64,000 nt of DNA from Crenalkalicoccus roseus (GTDB lineage Bacteria; Pseudomonadota; Alphaproteobacteria; Acetobacterales; Acetobacteraceae): contig NZ_SJDM01000003.1 in assembly GCF_004761865.1 (NCBI RefSeq), positions 147,237 to 211,236 on the forward strand, read 5' to 3'. Of the stretch, positions 1 through 8,101 are shown in pieces. Every line of letters begins with the position of its first letter. Within the stretch, counting starts at the first letter, position 1. The position numbers and the translations under genes were made by a program. Below the pieces are notes generated by a model, which made no database searches, was not told the DNA's origin, and saw only the letters and a list, made by a program, of their open reading frames with translations.

Positions 1-81
1 GCATCGCCACCCGATACGACAAGACCGCCCGCAACTTCCTCGCCGCAGCCGTCAGCTACTGGTTATGAGTCCAGACCCTAG
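1..81 (+). mobile_element. IS5-like element, copy A, right end only
   Basis: This is the last part of an IS5-family (IS427-type) insertion sequence that begins outside the window. It encodes the transposase C-terminus, with the residues [12 protein letters not shown] and a normal TGA stop at 66-68, and ends in the terminal repeat TGAGTCCAGACCCTAG at 66-81. The same sequence occurs in reverse orientation at the left end of copy B (8102-8180), differing only by two bases near the stop codon. The family is inferred from the protein match to IS5 transposases and from the size of copy B. Confidence 0.85.
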
Positions 82-1306
82 GCGGCCACTTCGCCTGCGC
101 GACCGGGATCAACCCCGCCCAGAACCGCTTCGGTATTCGCCTGCCCAATGCGCCCGGCGTCTGCAGCAACCACAACCGGCACGTCTTCGACGCGCCGAAT
201 TTCGAACTGCGCCAGCTCGATTCGAATGTCGCCATCCCCTTCCTGAACGAGACCAACGGCTCGGCCATCATCGGCCGGGCGCTGCGCATGGAGGCCTGCT
301 CGCCGATCGTCGCCCGCCACACCGGGGCGGCGCAGGACTGCGAATAGGAGGTGGCCTGGGCCAACACCTACCAGATCGGCATCGACTACACCGCGACCGC
401 CACCCGCTGCGGCAACGCGGTCCTCAACCGTCACCGGGCGCCGGCCTCGCGCCACCTCCGCCTGCTCGGGGCGGCGCCGAACCCGCGCGCCGCCGCCTTT
501 CGCCGCAGCGCCACCGAGGTCGGGGTGGAGGGGCTGACCGCGGTCGCGGTTGCCACCTCGACCACCAGCGCCACCACCCTCGCCGCGCTGTCCTTCAACG
601 GGCTGGACAGAATCGCGGCGACCACCCACGGCTTGCTGCTGGAGGCGCAGCGCGGGCTAGCCTTCGTGGTGGAGCCACCGCGGCGAAGGAGTTCGCGCTC
701 GCCCACTGGCTGGCCGGCGGCGCCAATGGCGGGCGGCTGTTCGTGCGCTGCTTCGACGCGGCGATGGCCGTGCGGGAGAACGTCGCCGGAAATGTGTTGG
801 CCTCGCTGACCACCATGCAGTGGAACACCTCCTCCAAGGCCTGGACCGGCGGCACGGTGACGGCGGACGCCTCGCTCAACCGCCGCATGACGGTGCGGCT
901 GGCGGAGGCGGTGGCTTTCGCCCAGATCGGCGTCGTCGGCTTCGACGGGCAGATCGAGCTCGAGGCGTTGCGGCTCTACGGCCTGCCGGAGCACGCCCCG
1001 GCGCTGCTCTGCGGCACGCCCACCCTGCCGGTGGGCCAGCGGGAGTTTGCCGCCGAGGTCTCCTGGGACCTGCCCAACCTGGCGCTGAGTGCCACCAGCC
1101 TGCTCGACGTGGCGGTCACCGGCTGCCGGCAGGGAGATGGCGCCCATGCCTCGCTGGCCTCATCGACCCGCTTCATCGAGCTCGACGCCGCCACCTGGAC
1201 CACCAACACGGTCCAGGTGATGGCACGCAACATCTCGCCCACGGCGAGCTTCGACTTCGGCCCGGCCACGCTCTCCGTCGCGGTGATGAAGCGGCGCATT
1301 CCATAA
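82..1306 (+). pseudogene. Decayed phage-like structural protein gene, truncated by the IS
   Basis: One reading frame starts immediately after the insertion sequence end and gives sensible protein sequence (GGHFACATGINPAQNRF and onwards), but it is interrupted by an in-frame TAG at 345. It then continues to about 675, where the coding frame shifts into the one that runs to TAA at 1304-1306. The last 200 or so residues are well-formed protein with a Thr/Ser/Val-rich beta-type tail ending in VKRRIP, as seen at the end of some phage fibre or tail-associated proteins. With a missing start, one stop and one frameshift it is not expressed as an intact protein. The phage assignment is an inference from sequence style only. 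A further open stretch (TEGYDSYPADYG) follows the stop up to about 1450 and may be more of the same remnant. Confidence 0.55.
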
Positions 1307-1542
1307 TGGCACACCTCGTGGACCGAGGGGTACGACTCATACCCGGCGGACTATGGATTGACCGGCCGCACCTCTGCCCCGAAGCCTTGCGATCCTTTCT
1401 ACACCTATCCCGAAGCTACCCCAACCAAATCGAGGGGTGGCTTAAATGTTTGAATTTGATGATGCGTCCCAGGAGGCGGTAGTCCCCCGCAGGAGGTCGC
1501 CGGACCCTGCCGTTCGGGTCGGGGTAGCGGCGCTTACGAGAG

Positions 1543-2478
1543 ATGGAGCACGACATGAAATACGAGGTCGGTGGGATCGGAGCCGTCAATCCGACTCCTT
1601 ACAATCCGGACGGCAGCATTAATGAGAATGAGTACCGCCGCCACATACGTTGGCTCGTGGATTGCGGCGTGCGCTTTCTGCAGCCGGCCGCGGCCACCGG
1701 GCAATCCATGCAGACCACGCGGGATGAGTACAGGCGCCTGCTCGAGATGACGGTCGAGGAGGTGGGCAGCCGCGCCTTTGTCACCGCCTACGCCGGCCGT
1801 CCTGACCCTCGCGAAACGATTGATCTCATCAACATTGCCCAGGATGTGGGAGCCCATTCTGCCTTCCTGATCCAGCCGTTCTTTTCACTTCCCGATCAGG
1901 AAGGCCTCTATCGTTACTACAAGATGGTGGCACAAAACACTGAGCTTCCGCTCGTCTTCTATAACAATCCCAGCCGGACCGGGATCAATCTCTCGATTGA
2001 TGTTATGGATCGGATTACGGACGAGTGTCCGAACTACGTTGGCCTGAAGCAGAGCGACATAGAGCAGTACCCGGCCTCAGTCCGCCGGCTGGGCAGCAAG
2101 ATCAAGGTCATGCCGAAGTCGGAGCATCACATCCTTTTCGGCCTGACCCTTGGGGCGCCGGGTGTGCTCACCTTCGCCGCGAGCATCATTCCGAACAAGG
2201 TCGTGAAGATCCTGAGCGCGTGGCAGGACGGAGACCTGGAGACGGCCCGGCGGACCTACCTCGAGTGGCTACCGCTTTTCGACGCCATTCACATCGAACC
2301 GGTTCCGAACGCCGTGCACTACATGCTCAACCGCATGGGTTGGTGTTTCGGCCAGCCGCGCGTACCGGGGCATGAGCCGTCGGAAGCCAACAAGCGGAAG
2401 CTCGACGAGATCTTGAACAGCTTGGGGCTGCTGCAGCAGGACGTGAACTCCAGGCCTCGCGCCCAGGTTGCCGGCTGA
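1543..2478 (+). CDS. DapA/NanA-superfamily class I aldolase or lyase
   Basis: A 311-residue protein of the dihydrodipicolinate synthase/N-acetylneuraminate lyase superfamily: a TIM barrel using a Schiff-base lysine on pyruvate-like substrates. The two key residues are present, Tyr140 in FYNNP and Lys169 in GLKQS. The family's usual GTTGE motif reads AATGQ (residues 50-54), so it is probably not a true DapA; sugar-acid or hydroxy-acid aldolases in this superfamily are more likely. A second ATG at 1555 gives MKYEVGG and is an equally possible start. The DNA is visibly less GC-rich than the flanking chromosome, as is the broken YeiH gene that follows 28 bases downstream, which fits shared acquisition. 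The substrate is unknown. Confidence 0.85.
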   Translation: MEHDMKYEVGGIGAVNPTPYNPDGSINENEYRRHIRWLVDCGVRFLQPAAATGQSMQTTRDEYRRLLEMTVEEVGSRAFVTAYAGRPDPRETIDLINIAQDVGAHSAFLIQPFFSLPDQEGLYRYYKMVAQNTELPLVFYNNPSRTGINLSIDVMDRITDECPNYVGLKQSDIEQYPASVRRLGSKIKVMPKSEHHILFGLTLGAPGVLTFAASIIPNKVVKILSAWQDGDLETARRTYLEWLPLFDAIHIEPVPNAVHYMLNRMGWCFGQPRVPGHEPSEANKRKLDEILNSLGLLQQDVNSRPRAQVAG

Positions 2479-2505
2479 AGACAGTGACGCAGGGCGGCGG
2501 CGAAC

Positions 2506-3640
2506 ATGCCGGCCGCCGTGCGCCCCGCAAAGATCTTCCTTGCACCTCTCCTGGCCTTCGCGGAGATCACCGAGCCGCGCTCCATGAAGCAGTTTGCAAC
2601 TGCCCGTCCATCATCCGAGGTCGTCGTCGCGGCCCACCGTCTTGGTCCCGGCATTGACGTCGCCGTGGTCGTAGCACTGGCGGCAAGCGCCTTGGCCCCG
2701 CTTGTCGCGCAGGTTTTTCCAATGCCGGTGTTGGTGATCGCGCTCCTTATCGGAATTACGTCGAATCGGATCGCATCGCGGTCTGCGTTCGCGCCTGGCT
2801 TGACCTGGTGCGTGAAAGGGCTGCTACGGGTTGCCATCAGTCTGCTTGGAGTGCGGATAGCGTTCGGCGACATTGCCGACCTCGGGCTCTCGACCGCCCT
2901 TCTCGTAACCGCGGCGATAACGCTGACGCTGATCTCGGGCGTATGGCTGGCGCGGATCTTCAGGCTTGGCGTCGGCTATGGCGCGCTTGCCGGCGCCGCC
3001 GCGCCGCGGGTGGCGCATCCGTGGCGCTTGCGACCGCAATGGTGGTGCCGAACTACCCGCGAAAGGGCATCGATGTGACCTTCACTGTGGTGACAGCAAA
3101 CGCCGTCTCCACCTTCGTCATGGTGGCCTACTCGCCCCTTTGCTTGCTCCTCGGCTTCGAGGCGCAAACCACGGGCGTCATGCTCGGTGCCACGATCCAC
3201 GACATGGCCCAGATAGCCGGAGCCGGCTATGCCGTCTCGGAGCCGGTCGACAACACGGCCGTACTGGTCAAACTCTTTCGCGTGCTCCTGCTTCTGCCGG
3301 TTGTGGTCGCCGTTGGATGGTGGTTCACCCGGTCCGGCGCGGAGCATGGCAAGGACCGGGTGTCGGTGCCTGTCTTCGCGCTCGCGTTCCTCGGCCTGTG
3401 TCTTGTGAACAGCATCTTGCCGAGCATTCCGGGACTCGATGCCCTTTATCCCCCGTTCAAGTCTGCACTCGTGACTGCATCGAATTGAAAGCTGATCGTC
3501 GCAATCGCGGCGCTTGGCCTCCGTACTTCGCTCACGGCGATTCTCCGGATCGGGTGGCGCCAATGGCCGTGTTCTTCGGCACCACCCTGGTGATGCTCGT
3601 AGTCGTCCTTGCCGGCCTCGTGGTCCTTGAGATCTGTTGA
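2506..3640 (+). pseudogene. Broken YeiH/UPF0324-family membrane protein
   Basis: The pieces match the YeiH (putative sulfate exporter, UPF0324) family: an N-terminal hydrophobic half up to about 3000, then a second half with TVVTANAVSTF and GATIHDMAQIAGAGYAVS, the family's hallmark region. The reading frame shifts near 3000, a TGA interrupts it at 3486-3488 where a Trp codon would fit, and it shifts again near 3560 before the final helix (GTTLVMLVVVLAGLVVLE) ends at 3638-3640. Three lesions make a functional transporter very unlikely. The start is uncertain; ATG at 2584 is an alternative. It follows the DapA-like gene on the same strand, so the two may once have formed one unit. Confidence 0.8.
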
Positions 3641-3663
3641 TCAAGCGCCGGAAGAATAGCGGA

Positions 3664-3990
3664 TCAGGGCCGGGACCTCACCACCCCGTCAAGCACTATC
3701 CAGCGCACATCGCCCTTGTTGGTCACAGCCGAAGGCACGCTGCGCCCGGCCCAGCGGCATCTGGCCGCGCGGCGCAGCACTGCGGCCGCGGACGTCGTCC
3801 GAGCGCAAGCCGGCCTCGTCTCCCCGGAAGACGGCGCCCTTCTCGGTCTTGGCCCGCGCTGCGGGCGCCGAATAGTCCCACCGCAGCCAACGGCGCGCCG
3901 CAGCCGCATCTGGCTCATAGGCCCGCGGCAGCGGCATCTGCGCAGTGAAGCCCCAGCGCCTCGGGTACTGTCCATGCTGCACGTCGCCAT
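3664..3990 (-). pseudogene. IS630-family transposase remnant
   Basis: On the minus strand one frame reads YPRRWGFTAQMPLPRAYEPD, then ARAKTEKGAVFRGDEAGLRS and DVRGRSAAPRGQ. A neighbouring frame continues SAVTNKGDVRWIVLDG. Together these follow the DDE region of IS630 transposases, where GDE holds a catalytic acid and the TNKGxxRWxxxDG block follows. Both ends of the gene are missing and there is a frameshift near 3730, so this is a fossil. It separates the low-GC DapA/YeiH pair from the catabolic gene set on the other side, suggesting that the region was assembled in steps. No terminal repeats could be recognised. Confidence 0.7.
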
Positions 3991-4051
3991 CTCGGCCGGC
4001 TGGGGCCGGTACAGGCCGGTTTTCAACTTCACCAATGCCGGTCCCAATATC

Positions 4052-5140
4052 TCAATGACCAGCCCAAAGGCGCTGGCGTATCTCCGCCCGCGCGACGGTG
4101 CAGCGCTCGATCCAGTCGAGGTCCGGCTCCGGCGCCTCGCTGGCCGGCAGCATCATGATCCCATCTTTGAAACTCGGCGGGTTCCGCGACAATGGCCGGG
4201 TGAGTTTCAGGTGCCCGTTCATCTCCCCGGCATTGTGGATCATCGCCGGCGCCAGCGCGGCCTCCACCCAGGTGGTCAACTCCGTCGCCACGCCATCGCC
4301 CAGAACGAGGTCCAATCCCGCCGCACGGGCCGTCCGGCCGGCCTCCAGCAGCGCATCGCAGCCACCAAACTTCTTGAGTTTCACCTTGACCAGCCTCACA
4401 CCGGGGATCGCCGCCGCGCGATGGATATCGGGCAGGCCGAAGATGCTTTCATCCAGCATCACCGGTACGGTCGAAACACCCGCGACGGCGGCGTTCGCCT
4501 CCCAGTCGTCGAGATGGCAGGGCTGCTCCAGCAGCTCGATTCCCGCCGGGTCCAGCCCCGCCGCGAAGGTGCAGGCCTCGGCAGCCTGGAAGCCCTGATT
4601 GGCGTCGAGGCGCAGCGTCGCCCGGCACGTGACCTGGCGCTGGAGCGCCCGCACCCGCGCCGCATCGGCGGCTGCCTCGAAGCCCACCTTCACCTTCAGT
4701 GTCCGGTACCCCGCGGCGAGCAGCGCCTCCACCTCCGCCTCCATCGCTGCACCACCCATGGCGTTCACCGGGGCCAGCAGCTCCACACGCTTGGGGCCGG
4801 CGAGGGCCGCGTGCCGCGTGATCCAGTCCAGCGGCACGGCGAGCAGCGTGACGGCATGGGCATTGCTCGCGCGGTGGGGGGCGAGGCGCGCCCGTGCCTC
4901 GGCCGGCGTCAGCCCAAGGAAGTGGGGCGCCATCTCCCGCGCGAAGGCCCAACCACCGTCCGGCGTCTCGTGGCCGTAGCCCGGGCTGATGATCGCCTCC
5001 CCCCAGCCCGTGCGTCCGTTATCCAGGGTGATGCGGCAGAGGAGCGGGTCAAAGACATGGAAGGTCCGCGAGGAGACCTTGTAGGGCACGGTGAGCGGGA
5101 ACTCTGCCCGCCACAGCTCCACCCGTTCGATCCGCCCCAT
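4052..5140 (-). CDS. Enolase-superfamily (mandelate racemase/muconate lactonising) enzyme
   Basis: A 362-residue member of the enolase superfamily, which abstracts an alpha proton from carboxylates stabilised by a bound metal. The expected pieces are visible: a TLKVKVG strand carrying the KxK base, the metal ligands in LDANQG, LLEQP and VMLDES, and a second lysine in VKVKLKKFGG. This pattern resembles the muconate cycloisomerase and dipeptide epimerase branches rather than mandelate racemase. The frame is open upstream, but ATG at 5140 (MGRIERVELW) gives the normal N-terminus. It sits five bases behind the stop of the dioxygenase gene, so the two are very likely co-transcribed. The substrate is not predictable; the context suggests breakdown of an organic acid. 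Confidence 0.88.
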   Translation of the reverse strand: MGRIERVELWRAEFPLTVPYKVSSRTFHVFDPLLCRITLDNGRTGWGEAIISPGYGHETPDGGWAFAREMAPHFLGLTPAEARARLAPHRASNAHAVTLLAVPLDWITRHAALAGPKRVELLAPVNAMGGAAMEAEVEALLAAGYRTLKVKVGFEAAADAARVRALQRQVTCRATLRLDANQGFQAAEACTFAAGLDPAGIELLEQPCHLDDWEANAAVAGVSTVPVMLDESIFGLPDIHRAAAIPGVRLVKVKLKKFGGCDALLEAGRTARAAGLDLVLGDGVATELTTWVEAALAPAMIHNAGEMNGHLKLTRPLSRNPPSFKDGIMMLPASEAPEPDLDWIERCTVARAEIRQRLWAGH

Positions 5141-5145
5141 GGCGT

Positions 5146-6033
5146 TCAAACCCGTCCGTGGCGTACGCCGGAAACCTGGGTGCGCCGCAGGAGGCGCCGC
5201 GTCGTCGGATCGAAGCTGTCGCGGCGGTGCATGGTAGCGAAGTTGTCCCACATCACCAGATCGCCCACCTGCCACTGTTGGTACCAGCAGAAGGCCGGCT
5301 GGGTGGCATGGGCCCAGAGATCGTCAAGCAGCGCCTCGCTTTCGACCAATTCCAGGCCAGGGATGTAGGCGTTCCGCCTGCGACCGAGGAAGAGGCAGAT
5401 CTTGCCGCTGGCGGGATGGCGGATCACCAGCGGGTGGACGGCACCCGGTGCCTCGCGGGGGTCCTCCACCTCCCGGAAGCCGCGGCGCAACTCGCCCGCG
5501 CTGTTGCGGCTGCTGTCGTGCTTGCAGGAGAGATCGGCGATGCGCGCCTTCGTCGCCGCCGGCAGCGTCTCATAGGCCACGGCCATGTTGCAGAAGCCGG
5601 TGTCGCCGCCGGACGGAGGCACCTCCACCGAGAAGAGGAAGGAGGCATAGGGCGGCTCGTCGAGGTAGCTCATGTCGGTGTGCCACACGGACTCGTAGGC
5701 GCCGAGGCCACCGATCGGCTTGCCGTCCACCACGATGTTCGAGATCGTGAGGACGTAGCCCCGCACGGGATCGGCCCGCTCGCCGGCCGGGATGGGCGCG
5801 CGGTCCAGCGTGCCGAAGTGGCGGCTGAATGCCATCAGCGCCTCATCGGTCAGGCTCACGCCGCGAAAGCGGAGCACCAGGTGGTCGGCCCAGGCGCGCT
5901 TCACCGCCTCCATGGTATTGGCCGAAAGCGGCTTCGAAAAATCCAGGCCAGTGACGTCGGCCGCAAGGGCTGCACCGGAGGGGGTGACGTGAACGCCGGC
6001 GCCATAGTGCACGGCGGTGCTGTCGAGAGGCAT
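5146..6033 (-). CDS. TauD/TfdA-family Fe(II)/2-oxoglutarate dioxygenase
   Basis: A 295-residue dioxygenase of the TauD/TfdA fold, which hydroxylates a small organic acid or sulfonate while converting 2-oxoglutarate to succinate. The iron ligands are intact: His118 and Asp120 in VWHTDMSY and His269 in NFATMHRR, with the arginine-rich 2-oxoglutarate site at about 279-284. The start at 6033 (MPLDSTAVHYG) suits the family's usual N-terminus, although the frame is open further upstream. It lies between a LysR regulator gene and an enolase-superfamily gene on the same strand. A 24-base element at 6107-6130 upstream recurs before the Bug receptor gene. It contrasts with the second TauD-like protein at 32625-33578, which lacks the histidines. 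Confidence 0.9.
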   Translation of the reverse strand: MPLDSTAVHYGAGVHVTPSGAALAADVTGLDFSKPLSANTMEAVKRAWADHLVLRFRGVSLTDEALMAFSRHFGTLDRAPIPAGERADPVRGYVLTISNIVVDGKPIGGLGAYESVWHTDMSYLDEPPYASFLFSVEVPPSGGDTGFCNMAVAYETLPAATKARIADLSCKHDSSRNSAGELRRGFREVEDPREAPGAVHPLVIRHPASGKICLFLGRRRNAYIPGLELVESEALLDDLWAHATQPAFCWYQQWQVGDLVMWDNFATMHRRDSFDPTTRRLLRRTQVSGVRHGRV

Positions 6034-6106
6034 GGCGACATCTCCTGCCGGCGCCTGGACCGGCGCCTTGGTCGCAAGGAAGTGCCCCCGCCCCGCCCTG
6101 GCCAAT

Positions 6107-6130
6107 GCGTTTTTCTGGGGGAGGCCAAGC
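6107..6130 (-). promoter_or_regulatory. Candidate shared upstream element, site 1
   Basis: A 24-base stretch containing CTGGGGGAGGCCAAGC on the plus strand. It is repeated with two mismatches at 8073-8096. This copy lies between the LysR stop codon and the dioxygenase start, 74-97 bases upstream of the latter. The other copy lies 82-105 bases upstream of the Bug receptor start. Similar distance and orientation suggest an operator or promoter shared by the set; this is inference only. Confidence 0.35.
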
Positions 6131-6131
6131 C

Positions 6132-7022
6132 CTATCCCTGCCGCCGCGCCTCGGAAAGGATCCAGGCGCGGAACTGCACCACAGGGCGCCGCGCGCGGCC
6201 ACGGGGCGAGAGCAGCCACCAGGTCTTGGCCCGCGCCACACGCAGGGTGAAGGGCGCAACGAGCCGGCCCATGGCCAGGTCGTGAGCCACAAAAGGCCCA
6301 TGACCGATGGCGACGCCGCAGCCGTGATGCGCGGCTTCGAGCGCCAGGGCGTAGGTGTCGAAGCGCGGCGCCGGACGGCCCTGCAGCCCTTCGCAGCCCG
6401 CCGCCGTGAGCCAGACCGGCCAGTCCTCCGGGGAGGTCTCCACATGCAGCAGGGCGGCCCCGGCAAGCCGGGCCGGAGCATCGAGCGCGGCCGCCAGGCT
6501 GGGGGCGCAGACCGGAAAGATCTCGTCGGTCAGCAGCGGTTCCGCATGGAGGCCGGGTGGGGGCGCCTCGCTGAAGCGGATCGCGAGATCCACCTCCTCC
6601 GCTAGGGTTTCGAGGCCGTGCCGGTCGGTCTGCACCAGCAGTTCCACATCTGGGTGCAATGCCTGCCAGCGCTGCAGGCGCGGGATCAGCCACCGTAAGG
6701 CGAAATTTGGCATGACGCTGAGGGTCAGGCGCGGCGTCTTGCCCTCACCCAACAGCGCCTCGGTCGCGTCGCCGATGCTGGCGAAGGCCTCGCGCAGTGC
6801 CGGCAGGTACTGGGCCCCTCGGTCGGTCAGCTCGAGGGAGTTATGCAGACGACGGAACAGGCGGAAGCCGAGGAACTCCTCCAGCAGCTTCACCTGCTGG
6901 CTGACTGCCGTCTGGGTGACGCTGAGTTCCTCGGCGGCACGGGTGAAGTTGCTGTGTCGCGCCGCAGCCTCGAAGGCGCGGAGGGCATTCAGCGGAGGCA
7001 GGCGCCGGCGCGGGGCCTCCAT
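6132..7022 (-). CDS. LysR-family transcriptional regulator, GcvA-like
   Basis: A 296-residue LysR-type regulator. Residues about 8-67 form the winged helix-turn-helix (LNALRAFEAAARHSNFTRAA, then QTAVSQQVKLLEE), followed by the co-inducer-binding domain. The PPLNALRAFEAAAR opening is typical of the GcvA-like branch, often linked to amino- or organic-acid metabolism. It lies between the Bug receptor gene upstream (27 bases away) and the dioxygenase gene downstream, all on the minus strand, so it probably controls this catabolic set. Unusually for LysR genes, it is transcribed in the same direction as its presumed targets rather than divergently. The inducer is unknown. Confidence 0.9.
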   Translation of the reverse strand: MEAPRRRLPPLNALRAFEAAARHSNFTRAAEELSVTQTAVSQQVKLLEEFLGFRLFRRLHNSLELTDRGAQYLPALREAFASIGDATEALLGEGKTPRLTLSVMPNFALRWLIPRLQRWQALHPDVELLVQTDRHGLETLAEEVDLAIRFSEAPPPGLHAEPLLTDEIFPVCAPSLAAALDAPARLAGAALLHVETSPEDWPVWLTAAGCEGLQGRPAPRFDTYALALEAAHHGCGVAIGHGPFVAHDLAMGRLVAPFTLRVARAKTWWLLSPRGRARRPVVQFRAWILSEARRQG

Positions 7023-7049
7023 ATGTGATAGATAACCCGTGCCGCGCGG

Positions 7050-7991
7050 TCAGGCGAGCAGGCGCAACTCGCGCAGGATGCGGGTGTCCTCGGCTGCCTG
7101 CTCCTCCAACATGGCGGCAAAGGCGGCACGGTCCATGGTGCCGTCGAGCGTCCCGGTGTCACGGAGATAGGCCTGGAAGCGCGGCGTGCGCACTGCCTCA
7201 TCCACCCATGCCTTCATCTGCTCCACCTGAGCCTTCGGGACCTCGCGGCGCATGAACATGCCGCGCCAGTGATAGCGGGCCAGGTCCACGCCCTGCTCGC
7301 GGAAAGTGGGAATATGGCCGAAGGGCTCGATGCGGCTCTCGCCTGTATGGGCCAGGACTGCCATCTGATCCCGGAAGCTTGGATAGACACTGATATTGCT
7401 CATGGACGCTTCAATATGGCCGCCCATGACGGCAGTGATGGCTTTGGTCCCGCTGTCATAGGGCACCCAGGTGAACTTGGCGCCGAGACGCGACGCAAGC
7501 TGCATGGTGGTTATCTGATGCGGGCTGCCAGTGGCGAAGCCGCCGATGCGAATGCCCTCGCCCTTGCGGCGCATCGCCTCGGCGAAGGCCGCAAAGTCCG
7601 GGAAGTCGCCGCCAGTGCGCACATAGAGGGCGAAGGGATCGAGCTGCAGCCGGGCCAGCGGCTCGAAATCTCGCCAGTGATGCTGGGCATGCGGCAGTTG
7701 CAGGATGGAAGTGATACCCGTCCCGTCGGAGAAGATCACGGTGCCATCGGCGGGGGCCCGCTTCAGCATGTTCATGGCGATCTGCCCATTTGCGCCGGGT
7801 CGAGCCTCGACCAGCACCGTGCGGGAGAGAAGGCGGCCCAACTCTTCTGCCAGGATGCGCAGCATGATGTCCTGCGGCGCACCGGCAGAGGAGCCGTGCA
7901 GGATACGAATGGGCGTCGTATTGGTCTGGGCAATGGCCGGAAGCGGTAGTACCGTTCCCAGGGCCAAGAGGCTACGACGAGAAAGAGCCAT
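7050..7991 (-). CDS. Bug/TctC-family periplasmic solute receptor
   Basis: A 313-residue receptor of the Bug (TctC) family, which binds carboxylates, amino acids or related small molecules in the periplasm. It starts with a secretion signal containing a twin arginine (SRRSLLALG) and a likely cut after AIAQ. Family features include an IRILHGSSAGAPQD opening in place of the usual VPFPPGG-type loop and a VEARPGANGQIA block. It is more divergent than the four tandem Bug proteins at 27912-32422. It heads the minus-strand set with LysR, dioxygenase and enolase-superfamily genes, so it probably binds the compound they metabolise. Copy B of the insertion sequence begins about 110 bases upstream. Confidence 0.9.
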   Translation of the reverse strand: MALSRRSLLALGTVLPLPAIAQTNTTPIRILHGSSAGAPQDIMLRILAEELGRLLSRTVLVEARPGANGQIAMNMLKRAPADGTVIFSDGTGITSILQLPHAQHHWRDFEPLARLQLDPFALYVRTGGDFPDFAAFAEAMRRKGEGIRIGGFATGSPHQITTMQLASRLGAKFTWVPYDSGTKAITAVMGGHIEASMSNISVYPSFRDQMAVLAHTGESRIEPFGHIPTFREQGVDLARYHWRGMFMRREVPKAQVEQMKAWVDEAVRTPRFQAYLRDTGTLDGTMDRAAFAAMLEEQAAEDTRILRELRLLA

Positions 7992-8072
7992 GTCCGTTTA
8001 CTCCCGCACCGCCTCGACGGGCAGCTTGTTTAGTTGTTTACCATACACCCCGGCAGCGGGGGCGCCACAACC

Positions 8073-8096
8073 GCGCTTTCCTGGGGGAGGCCAAGC
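8073..8096 (-). promoter_or_regulatory. Candidate shared upstream element, site 2
   Basis: This is the second copy of the 24-base element described at 6107-6130, with the identical core CTGGGGGAGGCCAAGC at 8081-8096. It lies 82-105 bases upstream of the Bug receptor start. The insertion sequence begins five bases beyond it, so any control sequence further upstream has been displaced. Confidence 0.35.
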
Positions 8097-8101
8097 TAAG
8101 C

